This document shows, piece by piece, positions 1-6,262 of a stretch of DNA of 19,651 bases. The stretch covers positions 16,726 through 36,376 of the forward strand of contig DDEO01000091.1 of the NCBI GenBank assembly GCA_002336725.1, written 5' to 3'. Every line of letters starts with the position of its first letter. The stretch's first letter is position 1. Under the pieces are notes generated by a model. That model did not search any database and was not told where the DNA came from. It saw only the letters and a list, made by a program, of their open reading frames with translations. Position numbers and translations under genes: made by a program. Origin of the DNA: Bacteroidetes bacterium UBA1952. GTDB taxonomy: Bacteria; Bacteroidota; Bacteroidia; Chitinophagales; Chitinophagaceae.

Positions 1-32
1 CCCGCAATCTCCATTATTCTGTGTTATGGAGC
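1..32. repeat. partial copy of the 15.8-kb inverted-repeat element
   Basis: The first 32 bases read cccgcaatc followed by a spacer ending tgtgttatggag. This matches the inner end of the left arm and the spacer of the complete inverted repeat at 15821-15890 (cccgcaatc, spacer ending tgtgttgtgga). The right arm is absent here, because the sequence diverges after ggag. The left arm would lie outside the window. I read it as a truncated or decayed copy of a dispersed intergenic element. Confidence 0.45.
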
Positions 33-120
33 AGTTTATAATTATGTATTTGCATCTGTGGAAACCATAGCAACGGCGGAAGTATCACCCAGAAGGGAAT
101 AAATAGACTTTCGTAAGAGT

Positions 121-165
121 TCTATTGTTGTTGATGACGGTTGATGATTGTTGATTGTTGTGGAT
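121..165. repeat. gttgatg-type low-complexity repeat
   Basis: This stretch is built from variants of gttgatg and ttgttgat. Its reverse complement uses the same vocabulary (catcaacaac, catcaacc) as the direct repeat at 3875-3957, so the two appear to be related intergenic repeats in opposite orientation. I see no gene in 1-302. The remainder of 33-120 holds nothing recognisable except a short stretch at 105-119 (agactttcgtaagag) resembling the end motif of the composite element at 16115. Confidence 0.5.
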
Positions 166-204
166 GATTTCCGGAAAAAATCCCCGCCAACTTCATTGGG
201 GGCA

Positions 205-246
205 CGGCGTGTTCATCCGTGCCAATCCGTATTATCCGCGTTCCAT
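205..246. repeat. atccg-type intergenic repeat
   Basis: Three successive units begin atccg (atccgtgcca, atccgtatt, atccgcgttcc) with a period of 9-11 bases. The same vocabulary recurs at 3832-3865 and 6136-6227. It lies just upstream of the heptamer array, past the 3' end of the App1-like gene. Confidence 0.55.
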
Positions 247-253
247 TACAATC

Positions 254-300
254 CATGATACATGAAACATGAAACATGAAACATGAAACATGACACATAT
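254..300. repeat. catgaaa heptamer tandem array
   Basis: The units are catgata, four identical catgaaa (261-288), catgaca (289-295) and a partial catat, all in strict 7-base phase. The array ends 2 bases before the stop codon (303-305, complement strand) of the App1-like gene, so it begins that gene's 3' flank. Confidence 0.85.
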
Positions 301-302
301 CC

Positions 303-1310
303 TCACGCCAGCCCAATGCTTCTGGAGTGTTCCAGAGCTTCGCTGCTGTGCTTAAAGTAGCAGACCGGAATGCCGGATGCTTCGATTTCGGACAGGAGTG
401 CGCGGGTTTTGGATGCTTTTATTTTTGCCCGCCGCCGCAGATATACCGCGTTTATCTGCGGGCCAAATTCGGCTACTATTTTCCGGTAAATATCCGGATC
501 TTGCTGCGTATCATCGCCCAGGAGCACAAAATGAGTCGCCGGATATTCGCGCAGAATGCGGGCAATACGGTCGTATTTCGTTTGGTGATTGTTGCTTCCG
601 GTCTTGATAAAATCGCTCAGTTGCTTGAGGTTGCTGAGCAGGAAAATGCCTTCCGGCAGGCCGTGATACCGACAGAAATCCCGGATATAGTCATAGAGAT
701 TCCACTCCGAAGAAGAGACATAAAAAAACGGGTTGGGCGCGTCTTCCGTAGCGCCGTGTAGGGCCAGCGCCTGATAGTGGGCCACCACGCCCTCAAAAGG
801 CCTGCGCGTTTGCGGCGTTTTGGTGAGCAGCGTGCGCAGCCGCCGGAAGATATTGCGCGAATGGGAAATCAAAAAGGTGTCGTCAATATCGGAGATAAAG
901 CCCTGCCTTTTCGACTCTGGATGAAACACCTTTCCTTTTCCCTCACAACCCTCTGCAACGCCCGAAAGGCCCTTCACTGATACCTCATGCCAGCCGGGCC
1001 GGTGCGGCACATCGCCCAGCAGGTCCACATGAAAAAAGCCTTCTGCGTTGGTTGTGGTCGTAAACGTAACGCCGCCAAAACACACTTCTACACGTGCACC
1101 GCCCTGCGGCTTCACCGCGAAAAGACGCAACATGGCGCGGCTGTTATCCCAAAGGCTGCTTTCACCCGCTTTGGCGGTCGGTTCGCGCACGGGCGCGTCT
1201 TCCAGCACATGGCCAATCACAAAACAGCGGTCGTCGTCGCCATAGGAGTGATACACCCGGATTTGGGGACGCAGCGGAGAAGGCGTAAAAAACCGGTTTA
1301 AAAAACCCAT
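303..1310 (-). CDS. App1-like phosphatidate phosphatase (DUF2183 family)
   Basis: A 335-residue protein whose C-terminal two thirds match the App1/DUF2183 catalytic domain, a HAD-fold phosphatase that in yeast App1 converts phosphatidic acid to diacylglycerol. HAD motif I is DIDDT (141-145), motif II lies around VSSSEW (198-203), and the acidic motif III is GDDTQQDPDIY (265-275). The N-terminal part (about 60-115) looks like a beta-rich accessory domain. No signal peptide is visible, so it is probably cytosolic. The ATG is 67 bases from the divergent lipid-kinase gene, which catalyses the formally opposite phosphate transfer, suggesting a shared phospholipid role. Family assignment is strong. 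The bacterial substrate is inferred from the family. A tandem heptamer array begins 2 bases beyond the stop. Confidence 0.85.
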   Translation of the reverse strand: MGFLNRFFTPSPLRPQIRVYHSYGDDDRCFVIGHVLEDAPVREPTAKAGESSLWDNSRAMLRLFAVKPQGGARVEVCFGGVTFTTTTNAEGFFHVDLLGDVPHRPGWHEVSVKGLSGVAEGCEGKGKVFHPESKRQGFISDIDDTFLISHSRNIFRRLRTLLTKTPQTRRPFEGVVAHYQALALHGATEDAPNPFFYVSSSEWNLYDYIRDFCRYHGLPEGIFLLSNLKQLSDFIKTGSNNHQTKYDRIARILREYPATHFVLLGDDTQQDPDIYRKIVAEFGPQINAVYLRRRAKIKASKTRALLSEIEASGIPVCYFKHSSEALEHSRSIGLA

Positions 1311-1377
1311 ACTGGCGCGGTTCTTAATAAAGAATCCATTTTAAAAATAAAGCTCCGTGAACTTTGAAGAAATAAAT

Positions 1378-2268
1378 ATGCCAACAAACGACGCATACCG
1401 ATTTCTCTTCGTAATAAACCCGTGCGCCGGGGGCAACGATAAATCCGTTTGGCAGGATGCCATCAAAAAGCACTTTGCCGATGGCCCGCACACCTATTCT
1501 TTTCTGGAAACTACTGGCAAAAATGATAAAAAAAACCTCTCGGAAGCCATCAGAAACCGGCATCCCCACCGGGTGATTGCCGTGGGCGGCGACGGCACGC
1601 TGCGCCTCGTGGCCGAACTGGCCGCCCGCCACAAAGTTGTTTCCGGAATGCTGCCCGCCGGATCGGCCAATGGCATGGCTTCCGAACTTTCGCTGCCCAC
1701 CGATGTGGACGAAGCCATAAAAGTGATTCTTGGCGACGAGTTGCGGTATTTAGATGCCATTCGGATAAACGGCCATTATTCCATCCACCTCAGCGATGCC
1801 GGACTCAACGCCCAACTGATTGCCCACTTTGAAGAAACGCCCGGCAGAGGTCTCTGGAGCTATGCACGACAGATTGCCAAAACCCTGCGAAACCGCCGCC
1901 GCTTTGAGGCGAAAATCTATCTGGATGACCGCTACATCCGCCACCGCGCAACGATGATCCTCATTGCCAATGGCCGGAGCTATGGCACCGGCGTACTCGT
2001 AAACGAAAACGGCAGCCTGCACGACGGCAATTTTGAAGTCATCGTATTCCGCGACGTTACTTTCTGGGGCGTGGTGCGTTCGTTCTTCAAAGGCGTAGCG
2101 TCTTTCAGGCCGCGCCAGCAGGTCTATTCCGGAAAAAACCTTCGGATAAAGCTGCGCCGCCCCATGCCGTTTCAGGTAGATGGCGAATTTATGGGTCGCG
2201 TGCAAACCATTGAAGCGCAGATTTTGCCCCGCGATGTGCAGGTGCTGGTTTCTAAACCTATCCCTTAA
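1378..2268 (+). CDS. diacylglycerol kinase family lipid kinase
   Basis: A 296-residue protein of the DAGK catalytic/LCB5 family, ATP-dependent kinases that phosphorylate diacylglycerol or related lipids. Visible features are the opening strand FLFVINPCAGG (9-19), the nucleotide-binding GGDGT (70-74), PAGSAN (93-98; family members usually have GT-x-N, so the Ser is a small deviation), and C-terminal FQVDGEFM typical of the family's second domain. I chose the ATG at 1378 because the conserved fold starts about eight residues later; the GTG at 1357 would add seven residues without family support. GAACTTTG (1359-1366) resembles a Bacteroidota -7 box with one mismatch. The CDGSH gene follows 48 bases downstream, probably in the same transcript. 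The exact lipid substrate is unknown. Confidence 0.88.
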   Translation: MPTNDAYRFLFVINPCAGGNDKSVWQDAIKKHFADGPHTYSFLETTGKNDKKNLSEAIRNRHPHRVIAVGGDGTLRLVAELAARHKVVSGMLPAGSANGMASELSLPTDVDEAIKVILGDELRYLDAIRINGHYSIHLSDAGLNAQLIAHFEETPGRGLWSYARQIAKTLRNRRRFEAKIYLDDRYIRHRATMILIANGRSYGTGVLVNENGSLHDGNFEVIVFRDVTFWGVVRSFFKGVASFRPRQQVYSGKNLRIKLRRPMPFQVDGEFMGRVQTIEAQILPRDVQVLVSKPIP

Positions 2269-2316
2269 TTTGCGGCCCTTTCCTTTTTTCTATTTCTTCC
2301 CATCCCAAAAACCAGA

Positions 2317-2541
2317 ATGGCAACCAAAATCACAGTCAATAACAACGGCTCCCTCCGCGTGGAAGGCGATTTCATCATTGTAGATAAAGACGGCAACGAA
2401 TACGGCCTCGGCGGACGCACGCTGGTGAGCATCTGCCGCTGCGGTCTTTCCAAAAACAAACCCTTCTGCGACGGCTCCCACAAAGGCCACTTCGAGCACA
2501 ACGCCGTAGCCTTCGACCTGCCGCCGAAGCCAGGCGCTTAA
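2317..2541 (+). CDS. CDGSH iron-sulfur domain protein
   Basis: A 74-residue protein that is essentially one CDGSH zinc-finger-like domain. It carries the complete 3-Cys/1-His 2Fe-2S ligand set: Cys40, Cys42, Cys51 and His55 within CRCGLSKNKPFCDGSH. This family (mitoNEET-like) binds a redox-active, relatively labile 2Fe-2S cluster; its cellular role in bacteria is not settled. There is no signal or membrane segment. The gene is 48 bases after the lipid kinase stop. A possible -7 box (TTAATTTG, 2265-2272, one mismatch) overlaps that stop, so an internal promoter cannot be excluded. A micro-hairpin repeat array starts within a few bases of its stop codon. Confidence 0.92.
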   Translation: MATKITVNNNGSLRVEGDFIIVDKDGNEYGLGGRTLVSICRCGLSKNKPFCDGSHKGHFEHNAVAFDLPPKPGA

Positions 2542-2542
2542 G

Positions 2543-2790
2543 CACTGCGTTGGACGGCTAAAGCCGTTGGAAGCTTCGCTGTTGGACGCACGCCGTGCGT
2601 TGGATCCACTTCGTGCGTTGGAGCTTCGCTTGTATAATGCGTTTCCGGAAACTGTCTATGCCTTACGATACAAACCGGTGATTGAAGCCGCGCAGGCTCC
2701 AACGTTGCAAAGCAACGTCCAACGCCGCAGGCATTCCAAGCGAAGCTCCAACGGCGGAGCCTCCAACAGCGTCAGCGTTTCCAAACGCTG
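2543..2790. repeat. TTGGA/TCCAA micro-hairpin array, large inverted repeat
   Basis: In the left half (2543-2631), TTGGA separates short palindromes: cggc-taaa-gccg, agc-ttc-gct, cgcacg-c-cgtgcg. In the right half (2690-2790), the separator is TCCAA and the palindromes are cgttgc-aaa-gcaacg, gcc-gca-ggc, ggc-gga-gcc, and cagcgttt-cc-aaacgctg. The halves are inverted relative to each other; for example 2617-2631 is the reverse complement of about 2737-2752. The middle (2632-2689) is unique and holds a TTCCGGAA palindrome (2643-2650). The right end overlaps the last codons and stop of the YiiX-like gene. Confidence 0.8.
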
Positions 2791-3419
2791 AAAAAACGGA
2801 CTTCCGGCGAGTTGGCAATGGCGCAGGGATTGATGCCCGGCACGCCTTCGGGAATGGGTTGTTTCAGGGCCGCGTAGTACGCCTGCCAAACTGGGTGCGT
2901 TTTGCCGTTGGCCTTAAAAGTCATGGGTTGGAGGGAAAAAAGCTTTTGGCCGTGGGGCGCAAAACTTTCCCACACCAGCTCCGAGCAATACAGCGCACTG
3001 TCGCCCGGCAGGAAGGGGCTGTCATAGGGGCGGCCCAGGTAGTGCAGGCTTTTTTGGGCGGCTTTTTTCCGGAAATTTCCGGAAGTTCTGGCCCGCCCAA
3101 TGAATAGCTTTTGGCTCGTGTCGCGGGCGGTGAATTTTTCCAAAGGCGTTTTCTGCACTTCCTTTCCAATCGCTTCCACCACAAACCATTTTCCGGAATC
3201 TTTCACCGCAACGCCACAGTGATTGAAGCGGCGGTCGTTGGCGCAGGGCGTGGTGGCGATAATCGCGTCGCACATACCGCCGCAGGGCAGATTTTGAAAC
3301 AGGATGTCGCCCGGCTGCAATTTTCCGGAAAAGGGCTTCTGTGCCGGTGCATTTTCCGGAAATAAAAGTAAAAAACCGGCTGCTGCGAAGGGCAGCAACC
3401 GGCTGGATAAAAAAGACAT
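2772..3419 (-). CDS. secreted YiiX/YebB-like permuted papain-fold cysteine hydrolase
   Basis: A 215-residue protein with an N-terminal hydrophobic signal segment (about 6-20) and probable cleavage near APAQ (24-27), so probably exported. The remainder matches the permuted NlpC/P60 YiiX/YebB group: GDILFQ (37-42), the catalytic-type His67 in FNHCGV, Glu82 in VEAIG, and the nucleophile Cys145 in YCSELVWESF. Such enzymes are predicted amidases or peptidases acting on cell-wall or lipid-linked substrates; the substrate here is unknown. It lies 33 bases downstream of a lipoprotein gene on the same strand, probably co-transcribed. The last residues (about SVWKR) and the stop codon fall inside the micro-hairpin repeat array, so the C-terminus may have been altered by the repeat. 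The first codons contain a repeated ccggctg hairpin-like stretch. Confidence 0.8.
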   Translation of the reverse strand: MSFLSSRLLPFAAAGFLLLFPENAPAQKPFSGKLQPGDILFQNLPCGGMCDAIIATTPCANDRRFNHCGVAVKDSGKWFVVEAIGKEVQKTPLEKFTARDTSQKLFIGRARTSGNFRKKAAQKSLHYLGRPYDSPFLPGDSALYCSELVWESFAPHGQKLFSLQPMTFKANGKTHPVWQAYYAALKQPIPEGVPGINPCAIANSPEVRFFSVWKR

Positions 3420-3452
3420 AAGAGGCGGGAAAGAAAGGGGAAACAGGTTTGC

Positions 3453-3779
3453 TTATTGTCCGCCGCCGGCACTCTGAATAAAAGCTTCGCGGCAAGGCCG
3501 GATGGCTTCATCGCGCTTGGCATTCAGTCCGGGATCGTCCGGGTTGGTGTCCAGCTTTTTTATCTCCGACTCGGTAAAAGAGTCCATGATTCTGTCTGCC
3601 GAACACTCGCAAAAGGTTTTGATTTGCTCGCGCATCGCCGGTGCGTCGCCAAAATCGCCCTGCATCTTGGTGGTGCAGGCAGAAATAAAATTCTTTTTGG
3701 CTTCCGCTTTTTGATTTCCGGAATTGCAGCCTGCGGTTAAAACGGCCAGCGCCGCAAGGGAGAGAAGGACTTTTTTCAT
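3453..3779 (-). CDS. putative small lipoprotein of unknown function
   Basis: A 108-residue protein with a clear lipoprotein signal: KK at the N-terminus, a hydrophobic core, and lipobox LTAGC with acylated Cys18. The mature part has four further cysteines (35, 57, 59, 96), including a CEC pair, which could form two disulfides in the periplasm, and is otherwise charged and mostly helical in character. I do not recognise the family. It is upstream of the YiiX-like hydrolase with a 33-base gap on the same strand, so the two are probably co-expressed envelope proteins. A TTCCGGAA palindrome encodes SGN just after the lipidated cysteine. Confidence 0.7.
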   Translation of the reverse strand: MKKVLLSLAALAVLTAGCNSGNQKAEAKKNFISACTTKMQGDFGDAPAMREQIKTFCECSADRIMDSFTESEIKKLDTNPDDPGLNAKRDEAIRPCREAFIQSAGGGQ

Positions 3780-3794
3780 AAAGGGATTTTAAAA

Positions 3795-3865
3795 GGAGCT
3801 TGTAAGAAGGAAACGCGGAGCCTGTAAAAAGGGAACGCGGATAAAACGGATTGAGGCGGATTTTT
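3795..3865. repeat. 22-bp tandem duplication plus atccg-type repeat
   Basis: Two 22-base units, each beginning ggagc and ending gaaacgc/gaacgc, lie head to tail at 3795-3816 and 3817-3838 with three mismatches. They run into ggat-a-aaacggattgaggcggatt (3839-3865), which uses the same vocabulary as the repeats at 205-246 and 6136-6227. The block occupies the 5' flank of the lipoprotein gene, so that gene's promoter, if local, is within or next to repeated DNA. Confidence 0.6.
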
Positions 3866-3874
3866 CTGAAAATC

Positions 3875-3957
3875 AACCTTCATCAACAACCATCAACCCA
3901 CATCAACAAAGACCCCGTTCCGGGGTGACAAAAACCTTCATCAACAACCATCAACCC
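3875..3957. repeat. 25-bp direct repeat around a small hairpin
   Basis: A 25-base sequence beginning aaccttcatcaac occurs identically at 3875-3899 and 3933-3957 (period 58). Internally it has a 10-base rhythm (catcaacaac, catcaaccca, catcaacaaa). Between the copies is a perfect 6-bp stem with a 3-base loop (accccg-ttc-cggggt, about 3912-3926). The second copy ends 1 base before the ALDH stop codon (3959-3961, complement), so this is the ALDH gene's immediate 3' flank. Confidence 0.85.
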
Positions 3958-3958
3958 G

Positions 3959-5497
3959 CTACACCGTAAACTTAATGCCCTGTGCCAGCGGCAGGTTGGC
4001 GCTCCAGTTGAGGGTGTTGGTTTGCCGGCGCATATAGGCTTTCCAGCTATCGGAGCCACTCTCGCGACCGCCGCCGGTTTCTTTTTCGCCGCCAAAAGCA
4101 CCGCCGATTTCCGCGCCGCTCGTGCCGATGTTCACGTTGGCAATGCCGCAATCGGAGCCTTTATAGGAAAGGAAAGTCTCGGCCTCGCGCATATTCAGCG
4201 TGAAGATAGAAGAAGAAAGTCCCTGCGGAACAGCGTTTTGCATGGCAATGGCATCTTCCAGATTCCGGTATTTCATCAGATACAAAATCGGTGCGAAGGT
4301 CTCGGTGCGCACGATTGCCATATCGTTGTGCGCTTCCCACACTGCCGGTTTCACATAGCAGCCGCTCGCGTAGCCTTCGCCTTCGAGCACGCCGCCGGCA
4401 ACCACTTCTTTGCCGCCTTCGGCCTTCACTTTTTCCAGTGCGCCGAGGTAAGCATTCACCGCGTCTTTGTCGATCAGCGGGCCTACGTGATTTTTGGAAT
4501 CCAGCGGGTTGCCGATAGCAAGCTGCTTGTAGGCCGTCGCCAGTTTTTCTTTAAAAGCATCGTAAACGCTTTCGTGGATGATGAGGCGGCGCGTGGTGGT
4601 GCATCGCTGCCCGGCAGTGCCTACCGCGCCAAACAGACAGCCCAGGAGCGCCATGTCGAGGTCGGCATTTTCGGAGATGATGATGGCGTTGTTGCCCCCC
4701 AGTTCCAGCAGCGATTTGCCAAAACGGCTCGCCACGGCAATGCCCACCGCCTTGCCCATGCGCGAAGAACCGGTGGCCGACACCAGCGGAATGCGCTCGT
4801 CGTGGCTCATCCATTCGCCCACTTCGCGGCCGCCCTGAACGAGGCCGTTGATGCCTTCAGGAACCTTGTTTTCTGCTAAAACTTTAGCTACAATATTCTG
4901 GCAGGCGTTGGCTGTGAGCGGTGTTTTTTCAGACGGTTTCCACACGCAGGTGTTGCCGCATATCCAGGCGATAAAGGCGTTCCAGCTCCACACCGCCACG
5001 GGGAAGTTGAAGGCCGAGATGATGCCCACCACGCCCAGCGGATGCCACTGCTCATACATGCGATGGTCGGGGCGTTCGGAGGTCATGGTGAGGCCATAGA
5101 GCTGGCGGGAGAGGCCCACGGCAAAGTCGGCGATGTCAATCATTTCCTGCACCTCGCCGAGGCCTTCCTGCAGGCTTTTGCCCATTTCGTAAGATACCAG
5201 TGCGCCGAGCGCGTCTTTCTGCTCACGCAGGGCGTTGCCGATTTGGCGCACGATTTCGCCGCGTTTGGGGGCCGTCCACTTGCGCCATTCCAGCGCCGCT
5301 TCCTGTGCTTTTTTCACCACGGCATCATAGTCTTGGCGGGTGGCGGTCGTAACAGCGCCGATTTTCTTGCTGTCCACCGGTGAATACGAATCAATAGCGG
5401 TTCCGTTTCCGGAAAGGTATTGGGTTCCGGTAGCTACGCCTTCGTTGCGGTCGGCCAGGCCGAGGCTTTGGATTACTTCAGAAATCTGGATGGTCAT
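3959..5497 (-). CDS. ALDH7-type aldehyde dehydrogenase (probable aminoadipate-semialdehyde dehydrogenase)
   Basis: A 512-residue NAD(P)-dependent aldehyde dehydrogenase of the ALDH7/antiquitin group, which oxidises alpha-aminoadipate semialdehyde in lysine breakdown. Visible catalytic elements are Asn164 in SAFNFPVAVW, Glu265 in LLELGGNNA, and the nucleophile Cys299 in GTAGQRCTTTRR. The C-terminal signature GGEKETGGGRESGSDSWKAY and LPLAQGIKF closely resembles animal antiquitin. Full family length and intact active site imply a functional cytosolic enzyme. No other lysine-catabolic gene is next to it, so substrate assignment rests on family likeness; other aldehydes are possible. It is divergent from yajQ with a 141-base gap and stands alone as a transcription unit. 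It carries only one TTCCGGAA palindrome, near its start (5407). Confidence 0.9.
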   Translation of the reverse strand: MTIQISEVIQSLGLADRNEGVATGTQYLSGNGTAIDSYSPVDSKKIGAVTTATRQDYDAVVKKAQEAALEWRKWTAPKRGEIVRQIGNALREQKDALGALVSYEMGKSLQEGLGEVQEMIDIADFAVGLSRQLYGLTMTSERPDHRMYEQWHPLGVVGIISAFNFPVAVWSWNAFIAWICGNTCVWKPSEKTPLTANACQNIVAKVLAENKVPEGINGLVQGGREVGEWMSHDERIPLVSATGSSRMGKAVGIAVASRFGKSLLELGGNNAIIISENADLDMALLGCLFGAVGTAGQRCTTTRRLIIHESVYDAFKEKLATAYKQLAIGNPLDSKNHVGPLIDKDAVNAYLGALEKVKAEGGKEVVAGGVLEGEGYASGCYVKPAVWEAHNDMAIVRTETFAPILYLMKYRNLEDAIAMQNAVPQGLSSSIFTLNMREAETFLSYKGSDCGIANVNIGTSGAEIGGAFGGEKETGGGRESGSDSWKAYMRRQTNTLNWSANLPLAQGIKFTV

Positions 5498-5608
5498 TTC
5501 GGAAAAGGATTGAAAAATTTTGGCGCGAAATTACGCCGCAACGCGTTGGCGCTTTTGGGGCTGCTTTTTCATTGGCAGGAAGCCCGCAGCAGGCCCAACC
5601 CGCTTCTT

Positions 5609-5616
5609 TACCTTTG
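5609..5616 (+). promoter_or_regulatory. candidate Bacteroidota -7 box for yajQ
   Basis: TACCTTTG fits the TAnnTTTG consensus exactly and ends 22 bases before the chosen yajQ ATG. No convincing -33 TTTG is visible at the expected spacing, so the call rests on one box and its position. Confidence 0.45.
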
Positions 5617-5638
5617 CACCCAAATCCCTACATCTTCT

Positions 5639-6127
5639 ATGCCTTCTTTCGACATCGAATCCAAAGTAGATCTGCAAACGCTCGACAACGCTATCAACGT
5701 TGTGAAGCGCGAAATTGAAAACCGCTACGATTTTAAAGGTACCAACACCAAAATTGAGCTGAACAAAAAAGACATGACCATCTCGCTTGAAACGGCCAGC
5801 GATATGCAGCTCAAACAAGCCGAAGATATCATCCTCACCAAATCTATGCGGCAAGGCATCGAGGCCAATGCCTTTGATTTCTCCAAAGAAGCAGAGCCTT
5901 CCGGAAAAGTAATCCGCAAAACCATCGCGGTGAAAAACGGCCTCGACAAAGACGACGCGAAGAAAATCGTGAAAATCATCAAAGACAGCGGCCTCAAAGT
6001 GCAGCCCGCCATCATGGACACGATGGTGCGCGTAACGGCCAAGAAAATCGACGACCTGCAGGCGGTGATTCAGCTTTGCAAATCGAGCGTGGACTTGCCC
6101 TTGCAGTTTACGAATATGAAGTCGTAG
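5639..6127 (+). CDS. yajQ: YajQ family nucleotide-binding protein
   Basis: A 162-residue protein, normal length for the YajQ (UPF0234) family, which folds as two ferredoxin-like domains and binds nucleotides; some members bind cyclic di-GMP and act in signalling or virulence regulation. Family hallmarks are PSFDIES (2-8), NRYDFKG (28-34), VRVTAKKIDDLQ (130-141) and the closing LPLQFTN (153-159). I chose the ATG at 5639, because MPSFDIES is the conserved family N-terminus; upstream in-frame starts would add unsupported residues. A TACCTTTG box lies 22 bases upstream. Cytosolic. Transcribed away from the ALDH gene. The stop is followed after about 8 bases by an inverted repeat. Confidence 0.93.
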   Translation: MPSFDIESKVDLQTLDNAINVVKREIENRYDFKGTNTKIELNKKDMTISLETASDMQLKQAEDIILTKSMRQGIEANAFDFSKEAEPSGKVIRKTIAVKNGLDKDDAKKIVKIIKDSGLKVQPAIMDTMVRVTAKKIDDLQAVIQLCKSSVDLPLQFTNMKS

Positions 6128-6135
6128 GGCGCTGT

Positions 6136-6227
6136 AATGGAACGCGGATGACGCGGAGCCAGACGGATTAACACGGATGAAAAAATCTGTGCAAATCCGT
6201 AACAATCCGTTTTATCCGCGTTCCATG
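6136..6227. repeat. atccg-type repeat forming a long imperfect palindrome
   Basis: The left end, atggaacgcggat, and right end, atccgcgttccat, are perfect inverted copies. Between them, cggat/atccg units recur with a 9-11 base period on each arm. Transcribed, it would form a long imperfect hairpin just past the yajQ stop. Related fragments are at 205-246 and 3832-3865. Similar repeats are, to my knowledge, scattered in many environmental bacterial genomes. Confidence 0.8.
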
Positions 6228-6238
6228 GTTCTGCTGTG

Positions 6239-6246
6239 TAATTTTG
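6239..6246 (+). promoter_or_regulatory. candidate -7 box for the COG2509 gene
   Basis: TAATTTTG matches TAnnTTTG exactly, 16 bases before the ATG at 6263, implying a leader of about ten bases. No clear -33 box is seen. A TTCCGGAA palindrome (6255-6262) sits between this box and the start codon, touching the ATG. Confidence 0.4.
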
Positions 6247-6262
6247 CGCTCTTTTTCCGGAA

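Noticed and set aside
2771..2796. Intrinsic terminator (perfect 8-bp hairpin followed by A-run)
   Set aside because: The A-run follows on the + strand, so it would not give a U-tract for + transcripts, and for the complement-strand gene the T-run precedes the hairpin.
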